Numbered from the stretch's first letter, positions 10,220 through 18,291 are shown. The stretch is DNA of 64,000 nt from Streptomyces sp. Go-475 (GCF_003330845.1 NZ_CP026121.1:7545501-7609500); one strand, 5' to 3'. The notes: generated by a model not told the origin, from the letters alone. Numbers and translations: made by a program.

Positions 10220-10223
10220 CTAG
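9266..10223 (+). pseudogene. IS481-family transposase, frameshifted in a run of seven Gs
   Basis: The N-terminal frame, from GTG 9266 after GGAGG, encodes the helix-turn-helix section FHRNARLTVHGRRLLVERV up to HKWMRRWGG and then stops at 9413-9415. The remainder lies in the next frame: AEGEQGLHDRSSRP, the DDE integrase core with HVDVKKLG (first Asp), VLTDNAWPY (second Asp) and TNGKVERFN (Glu), to a TAG at 10221-10223. Removing one G from the G7 run at 9405-9411 restores a single family-like RRWGAEGEQGLHDRSS reading. The run could be a mutation, a sequencing error or a recoding site. The stop codon is supplied by the flanking CTAG rather than by the element. Confidence 0.85.
10220..10223. repeat. 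IS481-type target-site duplication, right copy (CTAG)
   Basis: Second CTAG flanking the insertion element. Bases 10221-10223 also serve as the transposase stop codon. Confidence 0.7.
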
Positions 10224-10253
10224 GGCCGCCCCCCAGCAGGCCCTTGCCGCCGG

Positions 10254-10478
10254 TCAGGGACGCGGCTCCGGGCACCACGTCTGCAACAGCCGGAAGAACG
10301 CCTCCTCGTTGCCGGCCAGACCGGCCCGGTCGAGGGCCTGTTCCGCGTCGGCGAGCACGGCGGGCGGGACGACCGGCGGGCCGCCCTCCACGTCGAAGGC
10401 GGCCCGGACGGTGTGCAGGAGCCGCAGGTACGCCTGGACGGCGGTGCGTTCGCGGTCGGTCAGTACGGCGGTGGGCAT
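10254..10478 (-). CDS. Small conserved-looking protein of unknown function (74 aa)
   Basis: The product starts MPTAVLTDRERTAVQAYLRL and ends LQTWCPEPRP. It is predicted all-alpha, soluble and without membrane segments. Codon bias is strongly Streptomyces-like. The start at 10478 is preferred over the upstream in-frame ATG at 10580, because the extra residues (RPGCAGRARREG) look non-coding. It lies downstream of, and on the same strand as, the XRE/ImmA-like pair, separated by about 178 bases. I do not recognise the family. Its stop is only about 30 bases from the IS481 flank. Confidence 0.6.
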   Translation of the reverse strand: MPTAVLTDRERTAVQAYLRLLHTVRAAFDVEGGPPVVPPAVLADAEQALDRAGLAGNEEAFFRLLQTWCPEPRP

Positions 10479-10656
10479 CGGTCGGCTCTCCCCGTGTCGC
10501 GTCGTCGGTCCCGCGCCCTCGCGGCGCGCACGCCCCGCACAGCCGGGACGCACCTCCAGCTTGCCGCCCACCACTGACAATCCGGCCCCGCCGGCCCTCG
10601 GTTCGCCCGCTCGGCGCAGACGGGACCGCCTCCGGTGACGCGGGGCCGGCGGCCCG

Positions 10657-11205
10657 TCAGCTCTGCGGCCCCCGGTACCCCAGCGACGCCTCGATCCGCC
10701 CCGCCAGATGGTCCCGCCGCGCCGGGCTCCGCGACGACGAACCCGTCAGCCACGCACGGCACTTGCTGGCGAGCAGCAGACCGAAGCTCTCGGCCTCCTT
10801 CTCGTCGTCGAGGTCGAAGCGGCTGCGCGCGGCGACCTTCAGCACGGTCGCCTGGAGATCGGCGCCGTCGTCGAGCAGCCGCGCCGCGACCGACGCGCCC
10901 TCCACGTGGTGGGAGCAGTGCCCGGCCTTCATGTGCCACAGCTCGTGGCCCAGGATCACCAACTGGTGGTCGGGGGCCGTGCGTTCCTCGATGACGACGA
11001 GGTCCTGCTCGGCCATGTCGAGCCAGAGCCCGCTGGCGGTCCCGGGCGGGAAGGCGGCCGTACGGAACAGGACGGGGCGCCCGCGGCGTCTGCTCATGGC
11101 GTCGCACAGCGCGCGGTACAGCTCCTCGGGCCGGGCCGGCGCGGGGAGGGTCAGCTCCGCGACCAGCTCGCCGCACAGGCGGCGCATTTCCTTACCTATG
11201 CCCAC
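10657..11205 (-). CDS. ImmA/IrrE-like metallopeptidase domain protein
   Basis: A 182-residue protein with a zinc-peptidase motif, HELWHMKAGH at residues 87-96 (HExxH), preceded by a strand ending QLVILG, as in ImmA/IrrE peptidases. GTG 11205 is chosen because GGGAG lies 4 bases upstream; a longer frame extends into the preceding gene. It lies 14 bases after the XRE regulator stop on the same strand, so the two are one transcription unit. ImmA-type peptidases usually cleave or control the partner XRE repressor. Some such pairs are annotated as toxin-antitoxin systems, but toxicity is not shown by sequence here. Confidence 0.8.
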   Translation of the reverse strand: MGIGKEMRRLCGELVAELTLPAPARPEELYRALCDAMSRRRGRPVLFRTAAFPPGTASGLWLDMAEQDLVVIEERTAPDHQLVILGHELWHMKAGHCSHHVEGASVAARLLDDGADLQATVLKVAARSRFDLDDEKEAESFGLLLASKCRAWLTGSSSRSPARRDHLAGRIEASLGYRGPQS

Positions 11206-11219
11206 AGTTCTCCCCACGG

Positions 11220-11903
11220 TCACGACTCGGGCCGCTTGACGCTCTCCAGGAGCATGTCCAGCCACTCCGCCACCTTGTCGCGGTGCTGGTCGGTGGGCAG
11301 CTGCGCGGCCCGCCAGGCGATGCCGCGCACGCCGTGGTCCTGGAGCAGTCGCTCCAGCGGGTCGTCCGCCGCGGCGGACGCCTCCCGTTCGCGGTCGGCG
11401 AGCTGTTGCAGCAGTTCCTGCTCGGTGTGCTGGAGGGCGGTGACGAGAGCCTCGGGATCCTCGGCCGTGAGGAACCCGGCGTGCACCCGGAAGAACCGCT
11501 GGAGGGCGTCGCAGTGCTCCATGGTCGGCCGCCGGTCGCCGTTGATGAGGGCCCCGGCCTGCTGCCGGGACATGCCCGCGCCGTCGGCGATCTCCTGCTG
11601 GGTGTACTTGCGGCCGTTGGGCTTGAGCCGGGTCCGGCGCAGCAGGTCGAGCCGCTGCAGGAACCGGGCCTGCACATCGGGCTCGCCCGCGGGCCGTCCC
11701 CCGAGCAGGGCCTTCACCACCGGCTCCGGGACGCCGGAGGCGACGGACAGCCTGCCGGTGTCGAAGACCTCGGCGTGCGGCACGCCGAGCCGGTCGGCGA
11801 GCGCGGTGACGCGGGAGACGACGGCCGCCAGCACGGTCGTCCGCGTGGCGCCAGGACCTTCGACGAAGCCACCCGTCACCGACAGATCTCCTACGTCTCT
11901 CAC
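11220..11903 (-). CDS. XRE-family transcriptional regulator
   Basis: A 227-residue protein with a lambda-repressor-like helix-turn-helix around residues 98-125 (YTQQEIADGAGMSRQQAGAL), followed by an Arg/Glu-rich helical region (EQELLQQLADREREA) that may dimerise. The downstream ImmA-like peptidase gene is separated by 14 bases, so this is probably the DNA-binding partner of that peptidase. The N-terminal 90 residues are not a recognised domain. The divergent gene at 12118 and the 214-base spacer between them probably contain the promoter. Confidence 0.8.
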   Translation of the reverse strand: MRDVGDLSVTGGFVEGPGATRTTVLAAVVSRVTALADRLGVPHAEVFDTGRLSVASGVPEPVVKALLGGRPAGEPDVQARFLQRLDLLRRTRLKPNGRKYTQQEIADGAGMSRQQAGALINGDRRPTMEHCDALQRFFRVHAGFLTAEDPEALVTALQHTEQELLQQLADREREASAAADDPLERLLQDHGVRGIAWRAAQLPTDQHRDKVAEWLDMLLESVKRPES

Positions 11904-12117
11904 AGGCCTCTCACAAGCGGATGCCGTGACTTACCCCGGCGTGAACTTCCCGGAGCGTAGCCGGTGCCTCGAACTCACATCCAGGTCTCGCCACAACTGT
12001 GGCCAATTTCAGCCGTCAACAGGCATGAAATGCCACGATAGTTGACACGCCTCAGCTCCGGGCAGCAGGATCGGGGCGCCGCGTCAAGGCCGCACAGGCA
12101 AGAGGGGTGACCTCCCG

Positions 12118-12777
12118 ATGGCATATCAGGCAGGAGGGCAGCGGCCGGCACCGCGGCCCGTCCCCGAGACTCCCGAGGCCCAGGCCTACCTGGAGGACTG
12201 CGCCGGACTTCTGGAGGCCGTCTCCTTCCCCTCGCTCGTCGTCGACCACTGCTGGGACGTCGTGCTCACCAACAGCGCGTTCCGGTCACTTTTCGGCGGC
12301 GTCGGACCGCACCCGACGGCCATGCCGGGCGACAACTTCCTCCGGTTCGTGCTGTTCCACCCCGACGCGCCCACGGTGCTCGGCGAGCACGAGGCGAGCT
12401 GGTGCCTGCCGATGCTCGCGCACTTCGCCCGGGCCGTGGAGGACCACGGCCCCGACCACGGGCTCCAGGCCATCCGCCGCGACATCGCCCAGGACCCGAT
12501 CATGGAGGCCGCCTACCGGCACGGCCTGCCGCACTGGATCCGCGCGGTCGGCGAGGAGGCCGTCGAGCTCGACGGCGCCGTACGGCCCGTCCTGCACCCG
12601 GACCCGCGCTGGGGCGCCACCGACTGCCGGGTCGTCGCCGAGACGTCCAGGACCCTGGAGGAACTGGGCTGCACCCGGCTCACGTTCGTCCTGCGCGAGG
12701 CCCGCCGCGCCTCCTCCCGCGACCGCCGGACGCGCCGCGGCGCCGCCCACCTCAGGGTCGTCCCGACGGCCGACTGA
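12118..12777 (+). CDS. MmyB-like ligand-binding domain protein without HTH
   Basis: A 219-residue protein consisting of the PAS-like MmyB/MLTR ligand-binding domain found at the C-terminus of many actinobacterial XRE regulators. Signature segments are FPSLVVDHCWDVVLTNSAFRSLF (quoted only in part by its core VVDHCWDVVLTN), then a long helical section and the DPRWGATDCRVVAET strand pair. The N-terminal helix-turn-helix usual in this family is absent: only about 25 residues precede the domain. It may sense a small molecule and act through another protein, possibly the divergent XRE regulator. That link is inferred from position only. Confidence 0.7.
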   Translation: MAYQAGGQRPAPRPVPETPEAQAYLEDCAGLLEAVSFPSLVVDHCWDVVLTNSAFRSLFGGVGPHPTAMPGDNFLRFVLFHPDAPTVLGEHEASWCLPMLAHFARAVEDHGPDHGLQAIRRDIAQDPIMEAAYRHGLPHWIRAVGEEAVELDGAVRPVLHPDPRWGATDCRVVAETSRTLEELGCTRLTFVLREARRASSRDRRTRRGAAHLRVVPTAD

Positions 12778-12813
12778 ACCCGTCCGGCCCTCGCGCCGCC
12801 CGCGCTCGCACCA

Positions 12814-12849
12814 TTCCCAGACCGTGTGGTGTGTGACATAGTACTGGCG
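12814..12849 (+). promoter_or_regulatory. Putative leaderless promoter with overlapping GntR half-sites for the hydroxyproline operon
   Basis: TTCCCA at 12814-12819 and CATAGT at 12837-12842 are spaced 17 bp apart, and the GTG start lies only 7 bases after the -10 box. No Shine-Dalgarno sequence is visible before GTG 12849, so transcription may begin at or near the start codon. TGTGTGACA at 12830-12838 (TGT-N3-ACA) overlaps the -10 box and is a candidate site for the GntR regulator encoded at the end of this operon. Both assignments are sequence-based guesses. Confidence 0.4.
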
Positions 12850-14003
12850 TGAGCACGCCGCTGACCTGCGATGTCGTTGTGATCGGAGCGGGAGTCGTCG
12901 GTGCCGCCTGCGCCCTGTACGCGACCCGAGCCGGCCTCGACACGGTCGTGGTGGACCGGGGACCGGTGGCCGGCGGGACGACCGGCGCGGGGGAGGGGAA
13001 CCTCCTCGTCTCGGACAAGGAGCCCGGACCCGAACTCGACCTGGCCCTGCTCTCCGCCCGGCTGTGGGCCGAACTGGCCCGCGAGGGGCTGGGGAAGGCC
13101 GTCGAGTACGAGGCCAAGGGCGGTGTCGTCGTCGCCGGCAGTGAAGCGGCCCGGGCCGGGCTGGAGGAACTCGCCGCCGGGCAGCGCGCGGCCGGGGTGG
13201 AGGCCGTCCCCGTGCCCGCCGACCGCCTCACCGACCTGGAGCCGTACCTGGCCCCCGGCCTCGCGGGCGGTGTGCACTACCCGCAGGACGCCCAGGTGAT
13301 GCCCGCGCTGGCGGCGGCGCACCTGCTGCGCGCCTCGGGCGCCCGGCTGCTCACCGGCCGCGAGGTGACCGGGGTGCTGCGGGGCAGCGGCGGCGCGGTG
13401 CGCGGGGTGCGGACCGACCAGGGCGACCTCCACGCCCCGGCGGTCGTCAACGCGGCCGGCACCTGGGGCGGCGAGGTGGCGGCCCGCGCCGGAGTCCGCC
13501 TGCCGGTGCTGCCCCGACGCGGCTTCGTCCTGGTCACGGAGCCGCTGCCGCCCCGCGTCCGGCACAAGGTGTACGCCGCCGACTACGTGGCCGACGTGGC
13601 GAGCGACTCGGCGGCGCTGCAGACGTCCCCGGTGGTGGAGGGCACGCCCGCCGGGCCCGTCCTCATCGGCGCCAGCCGGGAACGGGTCGGTTTCGACCGG
13701 TCGTTGTCGCTCCCGGCGCTGCGGGCGCTGGCGGCGGGCGCGACCCGGCTCTTCCCGTTCCTCGCCGGCGTGCGGGCCATGCGGACCTACGCGGGTTTCC
13801 GGCCGTATCTGCCGGACCACCTGCCCGCCATCGGCCCCGACCCCCGCTCGCCCGGGCTCCACCACGCCTGCGGGCACGAGGGCGCCGGCATCGGCCTGGC
13901 CACCGGCACCGGGCACCTGATCGCCCAGGCGCTGACCGGGCAGGCACCCGATCTGGACCTCGGCCCGTTCCGCCCCGACCGCTTCACCGAGGAGGCCGAG
14001 TGA
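12849..14003 (+). CDS. FAD-dependent D-hydroxyproline dehydrogenase-type oxidoreductase (DAO/SoxB-like subunit)
   Basis: A 384-residue DAO-family flavoprotein. The Rossmann FAD motif VVVIGAGVVGAACALYA is at residues 9-25, and the C-terminal GFRPYLPDHLPAIGP and HACGHEGAGIGLATG segments close the FAD site. It is followed without a gap by a small 2Fe-2S protein and a second flavoprotein. This three-subunit arrangement is known for the membrane-associated D-hydroxyproline dehydrogenases that oxidise cis-4-hydroxy-D-proline to pyrroline-4-hydroxy-2-carboxylate. The epimerase and deaminase genes downstream strongly support that assignment. Related sets act on proline, sarcosine or octopine, so substrate is inferred from context. 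GTG start; the promoter appears leaderless. Confidence 0.85.
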   Translation: MSTPLTCDVVVIGAGVVGAACALYATRAGLDTVVVDRGPVAGGTTGAGEGNLLVSDKEPGPELDLALLSARLWAELAREGLGKAVEYEAKGGVVVAGSEAARAGLEELAAGQRAAGVEAVPVPADRLTDLEPYLAPGLAGGVHYPQDAQVMPALAAAHLLRASGARLLTGREVTGVLRGSGGAVRGVRTDQGDLHAPAVVNAAGTWGGEVAARAGVRLPVLPRRGFVLVTEPLPPRVRHKVYAADYVADVASDSAALQTSPVVEGTPAGPVLIGASRERVGFDRSLSLPALRALAAGATRLFPFLAGVRAMRTYAGFRPYLPDHLPAIGPDPRSPGLHHACGHEGAGIGLATGTGHLIAQALTGQAPDLDLGPFRPDRFTEEAE

Positions 14004-14314
14004 ATCCCCTGGAACTCGCGGGCGCCAGGCCCGGCCCCGCCTTCACCGTCACCTTCGACGGGCGGCCGGTCGAGGCGCTGCCTGGGCAGACGGTCGCCGC
14101 CGTGCTGTGGGCGGCGGGCGTCACCTCCTGGCGCTCCACCCGGGGCGAGGGCCGCCCCCGCGGCGTGTTCTGCGGGATCGGCGTCTGCTTCGACTGCCTG
14201 GTGACCGTCAACGGGCGGCCCAACCAGCGGGCCTGTCTGGTGCCGGTGCGGCCGGGCGACGTGATCGGCACGCAGGACGGGACGGGCCACGAGGAGGTTC
14301 CCCGTGCGGACTGA
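14000..14314 (+). CDS. (2Fe-2S)-binding small subunit of the hydroxyproline dehydrogenase complex
   Basis: A 104-residue protein with a Fer2_4 fold. The cluster ligands are C58, C63, C66 (FCGIGVCFDC) and C79 (QRACL). ATG 14000 overlaps the preceding stop as ATGA, and the next gene starts inside its 3' end at 14304, so the three subunits are translationally coupled. In homologous complexes this subunit passes electrons between the two flavoproteins. No independent function is expected. Confidence 0.85.
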   Translation: MNPLELAGARPGPAFTVTFDGRPVEALPGQTVAAVLWAAGVTSWRSTRGEGRPRGVFCGIGVCFDCLVTVNGRPNQRACLVPVRPGDVIGTQDGTGHEEVPRAD

Positions 14315-15668
14315 CCTCGCCGTGATCGGCGCCGGACCGGCCGGCCTCGCCGCCGCCCTGGCGGCCTCCGCGCGGGGCGTACGGGTCGCACTGGTCGATG
14401 CCGCGGCCGAGGCGGGCGGGCAGTTCTACCGGCAGCCCGCCGCCGGGCTCGGGGCCGGGCGGCCGGAGACGCTGCACCACCGGTGGCGGACCTGGGAGCG
14501 GCTGCGTGACGGGCTCGCCGCCAGTGCCGTCCGCGTGCTGACGGGTCACCATGTGTGGTGCGTGGAGCGCGACTCCGGCGGCTTCACCGTGCACGCGCTG
14601 CTGGGGCCGGAGCAGGAGGAGCCGGCCGAGGCGCACGCCCGTGCCGTGCTCCTGGCCACCGGCGGCTACGAGCAGGTGCTGCCCTTCCCCGGCTGGACCC
14701 TCCCGGGCGTCGTCACCGCCGGGGGCGCCCAGGCCATGCTCAAGGGCGGGCTCGTGGTGCCGGGGCGCCGGGCCGTCGTGGCCGGGTCGGGGCCGTTGCT
14801 GCTGCCCGTGGCGACCGGGCTCGCGGCCGCCGGGGTCGAGGTCGCCGCGCTGGTGGAGTCCACCGCGCCCGAACGCCTCGCGGCCCGGCTCCCGGCCCTG
14901 GCCGACAAGCTCCCCGAGGGCACCGGATACGCCGCCCGGCTGCTGCGCCACCGCGTGCCGGTCCTCACCCGCCACACCGTCGTCCGCGCCCACGGCGACG
15001 ACCGGTTGACCGGTGTCACCGCCGCCGCCCTCGACGCCGACGGGCGGATCCGGCCCGGGACCGAGCGGCACCTGCCCTGCGACACCCTCGCCGTCGGCCA
15101 CGGCATGCTCCCGCACACCGACCTCGCCGACGGCCTCGGCTGCCGCCTCGACGGGCTCGCCGTCGCCGTCGACGACGAGCAGCGCACCGACGTGCCCGGC
15201 GTCTGGGCGGCCGGGGAGGCCACCGGCATCGGCGGCGCCGCCCTCGCCCTCGCCGAGGGCCACATCGCCGGCTGCTCCGCCGCCGCCCGCCTGCGCGGCA
15301 CCGCCCCCCACCCGGCCCCCGCCGCCGTCAGGGCCCGGACGAAGCTCAGGAGATCCGCCGCCGCCCTCGACTCCGCCTGCGCGCCGCCCGCCCACTGGCC
15401 CGAGCAGGTCACCGACGACACCGTGGTCTGCCGCTGCGAGGAGGTCACCGCCGGTGCCGTGCGCGACGCCCTGGACCTCGGAGCGGGCGACGAGCGCACC
15501 GTGAAGCTGCTGACCCGGGCCGGAATGGGCTGGTGCCAGGGCCGGATGTGCTCCACCGCGGTCGCCGGTCTCGCCGGATGCCCGCCCACCCCGTCCAGAC
15601 GGCCGTTCGCCCGTCCCGTGCCGCTCGGCGTCCTCGCCCGGCACCACCCCCAGGAGGGACTGTCATGA
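14304..15668 (+). CDS. NAD(P)/FAD-dependent oxidoreductase with BFD-like [2Fe-2S] domain, large subunit
   Basis: A 454-residue flavoprotein from GTG 14304, with GAGGAGG 7 bases upstream. An N-terminal FAD motif VIGAGPAGLAAALAA begins near residue 6, and a second dinucleotide-binding motif VVAGSGPLLLPVATGLA lies near 160. The C-terminus carries a bacterioferritin-associated-ferredoxin-like domain with CRCEE (around residues 376-380) and WCQGRMC (around 412-418) for a [2Fe-2S] cluster. It pairs with the DAO-type subunit and the ferredoxin subunit encoded just upstream. Overlap with the following deaminase gene is ATGA. Substrate assignment rests on the operon. Confidence 0.85.
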   Translation: MRTDLAVIGAGPAGLAAALAASARGVRVALVDAAAEAGGQFYRQPAAGLGAGRPETLHHRWRTWERLRDGLAASAVRVLTGHHVWCVERDSGGFTVHALLGPEQEEPAEAHARAVLLATGGYEQVLPFPGWTLPGVVTAGGAQAMLKGGLVVPGRRAVVAGSGPLLLPVATGLAAAGVEVAALVESTAPERLAARLPALADKLPEGTGYAARLLRHRVPVLTRHTVVRAHGDDRLTGVTAAALDADGRIRPGTERHLPCDTLAVGHGMLPHTDLADGLGCRLDGLAVAVDDEQRTDVPGVWAAGEATGIGGAALALAEGHIAGCSAAARLRGTAPHPAPAAVRARTKLRRSAAALDSACAPPAHWPEQVTDDTVVCRCEEVTAGAVRDALDLGAGDERTVKLLTRAGMGWCQGRMCSTAVAGLAGCPPTPSRRPFARPVPLGVLARHHPQEGLS

Positions 15669-16555
15669 CCGACCACCGCCCCTGGCGCGGCGTCCTCGTC
15701 GCCACCGCGCTCCCGCTGCACGACGACCTCTCCGTCGACTACGACCGGTACGCCGAGCACTGCGCCTGGCTCGTGGCGAACGGCTGCGACGGCGTCGTCC
15801 CGAACGGCTCCCTCGGTGAGTACCAGGTCCTCACCCCCGAGGAGCGCGCCCGCGTCGTCGAGACCGCCGTCGCCGCGATCGGCGGAGAGCGCGTCATGCC
15901 CGGCGTCGCCGCCTACGGCTCCGCCGAGTCCCGGCGCTGGGCCGAGCAGGCCGGTGAGGCGGGCTGCCGGGCGGTGATGCTGCTGCCGCCGAACGCCTAC
16001 CGCGCCGACGAGCGCGCCGTCCTCGCCCACTACGCCGAGGTCGCGAAGGCGGGCCTGCCGGTCGTCGCGTACAACAACCCGATCGACACCAAGGTCGACC
16101 TCGTCCCGGAGCTGCTCGCCCGGCTGCACGGCGAGGGGTACATCCGGGGCGTCAAGGAGTTCTCCGGCGACGTCCGCCGGGCCTACCGGATCGCCGAACT
16201 CGCCCCGGAGCTGGACCTGCTGATCGGCGCGGACGACGTCCTGCTGGAGCTGGCCGTCGCGGGCGCGAAGGGCTGGGTGGCGGGCTACCCGAACGCCCTG
16301 CCCCGGGCCTCGGTCGAGCTGTACCGCGCCGCCGTCGACGGCGAACTGGACACCGCGCTGCCCCTGTACCGGCAGCTGCACCCGCTGCTGCGGTGGGACT
16401 CGCGGGTGGAGTTCGTCCAGGCCATCAAGCTGTCCATGGACCTCGTCGGCCGCCACGGCGGACCCTGCCGACCGCCCCGGGTGCCGCTGCTGCCCGAGCA
16501 GGAAGCGGCGGTACGAGCCGCCACGGAGAAGGCCGTAGCGGCCGGATTGGCGTAG
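15665..16555 (+). CDS. DapA-family lyase, probable pyrroline-4-hydroxy-2-carboxylate deaminase
   Basis: A 296-residue TIM-barrel protein of the dihydrodipicolinate synthase family. The Schiff-base lysine is K164 (RGVKEFSGD) and the conserved tyrosine is Y136 (VVAYNNP). The pyruvate-carboxylate-binding region is NGSLGEYQVLT. In the hydroxyproline pathway this family deaminates and ring-opens the product of D-hydroxyproline dehydrogenase to alpha-ketoglutarate semialdehyde. The ATG overlaps the preceding stop (ATGA), and the epimerase gene follows after 5 bases. The semialdehyde dehydrogenase that would finish the pathway is not in this window. Confidence 0.85.
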   Translation: MTDHRPWRGVLVATALPLHDDLSVDYDRYAEHCAWLVANGCDGVVPNGSLGEYQVLTPEERARVVETAVAAIGGERVMPGVAAYGSAESRRWAEQAGEAGCRAVMLLPPNAYRADERAVLAHYAEVAKAGLPVVAYNNPIDTKVDLVPELLARLHGEGYIRGVKEFSGDVRRAYRIAELAPELDLLIGADDVLLELAVAGAKGWVAGYPNALPRASVELYRAAVDGELDTALPLYRQLHPLLRWDSRVEFVQAIKLSMDLVGRHGGPCRPPRVPLLPEQEAAVRAATEKAVAAGLA

Positions 16556-16560
16556 GGATC

Positions 16561-17562
16561 ATGCGCAGCGGACTCGTCCTGCACGCCGTCGACTCGCACA
16601 CCGAGGGCATGCCGACCCGGGTGATCACCGGCGGCATCGGCACCATCCCCGGCGCCACCATGAACGAGCGGCGGCTGTGGTTCCGCGAACACCGCGACGA
16701 CATCAAGCAGTTGCTGATGAACGAACCGCGCGGCCACGCCGCCATGAGCGGCGCGATCCTCCAGCCGCCCACCCGGCCCGACTGCGACTGGGGCGTCGTC
16801 TACATCGAGGTCTCCGGCTATCTGCCGATGTGCGGGCACGGCACCATCGGCGTGGCGACCGTGCTCGTCGAGACCGGCATGGTCGAGGTCGTCGAGCCGG
16901 TCACCACCATCCGGCTCGACACCCCGGCGGGACCGGTCGTCGCCGAGGTGGCCGTGGTGGACGGCGCCGCCCGGGCCGTCACCCTGCGGAACGTCCCCTC
17001 CTTCGCCGTCGGCCTCGACCGCAAGATCACCCTCCCCGACGGGCGGACGGTGACCTACGACCTGGCCTTCGGCGGCAACTTCTACGCCATCCTGCCGCTG
17101 GAGCGGTTCGGCCTGCCCTTCGACCGGTCCCGCAAGGACGAGATCCTCGCCGCGGGCCTGTCCCTCATGGCCGCCGTCAACGCCGAGGACCCGCCCGTCC
17201 ACCCGGAGGACCCGTCCATCCGCGGCCTCCACCACGTGTACCTGGCCGCCCCCGGCTCGACCGCCCGCCACTCCCGGCACGCCATGGCGATCCACCCCGG
17301 CTGGTTCGACCGCTCGCCCTGCGGCACCGGCACCAGCGCCCGCATGGCACAGCTCCACGCGCGCGGCGATCTCCCCCTGCACACCGAGTTCGTGAACGAG
17401 TCCTTCATCGGCACCCGGTTCACCGGCAGACTGCTCGGCACGACCGAGGTGGCCGGCCGCCCGGCCGTGCTGCCCAGCTTCACCGGACGCGCCTGGATCA
17501 CCGGCACCGCCCAGTACCTGCTGGACCCGGAGGACCCGTTCCCGGCGGGATTCGTCCTGTGA
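16561..17562 (+). CDS. 4-hydroxyproline 2-epimerase (proline racemase family)
   Basis: A 333-residue proline-racemase-fold enzyme. Two catalytic cysteines act as acid and base: C91 in MCGHGTIG and C254 in SPCGTGTSA. Having cysteine at both positions marks racemases/epimerases rather than the dehydratase relatives, which carry Thr or Ser at one site. It converts trans-4-hydroxy-L-proline to cis-4-hydroxy-D-proline, the substrate of the dehydrogenase encoded upstream. The gene is tightly linked, 5 bases after the deaminase and immediately before the GntR gene. Confidence 0.9.
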   Translation: MRSGLVLHAVDSHTEGMPTRVITGGIGTIPGATMNERRLWFREHRDDIKQLLMNEPRGHAAMSGAILQPPTRPDCDWGVVYIEVSGYLPMCGHGTIGVATVLVETGMVEVVEPVTTIRLDTPAGPVVAEVAVVDGAARAVTLRNVPSFAVGLDRKITLPDGRTVTYDLAFGGNFYAILPLERFGLPFDRSRKDEILAAGLSLMAAVNAEDPPVHPEDPSIRGLHHVYLAAPGSTARHSRHAMAIHPGWFDRSPCGTGTSARMAQLHARGDLPLHTEFVNESFIGTRFTGRLLGTTEVAGRPAVLPSFTGRAWITGTAQYLLDPEDPFPAGFVL

Positions 17563-17600
17563 GCCGGACACCAGTCAGCCAGAGAGGAACCCCGACCGCC

Positions 17601-18272
17601 ATGGCCCCGCGGCACACCCCCGCCCTGCCCGTGCTGGGCAGCAGGAAACCCAGCCACCGGGAGCGGGTCGCGGACGCGCTGCGGGCCGCCCTGATCGCCG
17701 GTGAACTGCGCCCCGGCGAGATCTACTCGGCGCCCGGCCTCGCCGCCCGCTTCGGCGTCTCCGCCACGCCCGTGCGCGAGGCCATGCTCGACCTCGCCAA
17801 GGAGGGCCTGGTCGACACCGTGCCCAACAAGGGCTTCCGGGTCACCGCCGTCTCCGAGAAGCAGCTCGACGAGTACACGCACATCCGGGCGCTGATCGAG
17901 ATCCCCACCACGGCCGGCCTCGCGGTCACCGCCGACCCGGAGGCCCTGGAGGCGCTCCGCCCGGTCGCCCGGGAGATCGTCACCTCCGCCGCGGCCGGTG
18001 ACCTGATCGCCTACGTCGAGGCCGACCTGCGCTTCCACCTCGGCCTGCTCGCCCTCGCGGGCAACGACCACCTCGTCGACGTCGTCCGCGACCTCAGACG
18101 CCGCTCCCGGCTCTACGGGCTGACCGCGCTGGTGGAACAGGGGCGGCTGGAGGCGTCCGCCGAGGAGCACCTGGAGATCCTGGACGCCCTGCTCGCCCGG
18201 GACGAGGAGGCCGTACGCGCGGTGATGACCCGGCACCTGGGGCATGTCCGGGGCCTGTGGGCCGCACCCTGA
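17601..18272 (+). CDS. GntR-family (FCD) transcriptional regulator of the hydroxyproline operon
   Basis: A 223-residue FadR-type regulator. The winged helix-turn-helix is at about residues 17-75 (RVADALRAALIAGELRPG to GVSATPVREAMLDLAKEGLV). The FCD effector domain follows, with metal/effector residues in HIRALIEIPTTAG and DLRFHLGLLALAGNDHL. The ATG at 17601 is preceded by GAGAGGA; a GTG at 17559 that overlaps the epimerase stop would add 14 residues, and the choice is not settled. As the last gene of the catabolic operon it is the natural local repressor, probably sensing hydroxyproline or a pathway intermediate. Confidence 0.85.
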   Translation: MAPRHTPALPVLGSRKPSHRERVADALRAALIAGELRPGEIYSAPGLAARFGVSATPVREAMLDLAKEGLVDTVPNKGFRVTAVSEKQLDEYTHIRALIEIPTTAGLAVTADPEALEALRPVAREIVTSAAAGDLIAYVEADLRFHLGLLALAGNDHLVDVVRDLRRRSRLYGLTALVEQGRLEASAEEHLEILDALLARDEEAVRAVMTRHLGHVRGLWAAP

Positions 18273-18291
18273 ACAGCCGGACGCACGCGTT

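Noticed and set aside
12186..12750. Minus-strand frames opposite the MmyB-like gene
   Set aside because: They lack codon bias on their own strand; the plus frame carries the conserved domain.
14555..16555. Long open frame of 666 codons spanning the dehydrogenase and deaminase genes
   Set aside because: Its first 370 codons are Arg/Pro-rich shadow of the flavoprotein gene; only the part from 15665 is real (deaminase).
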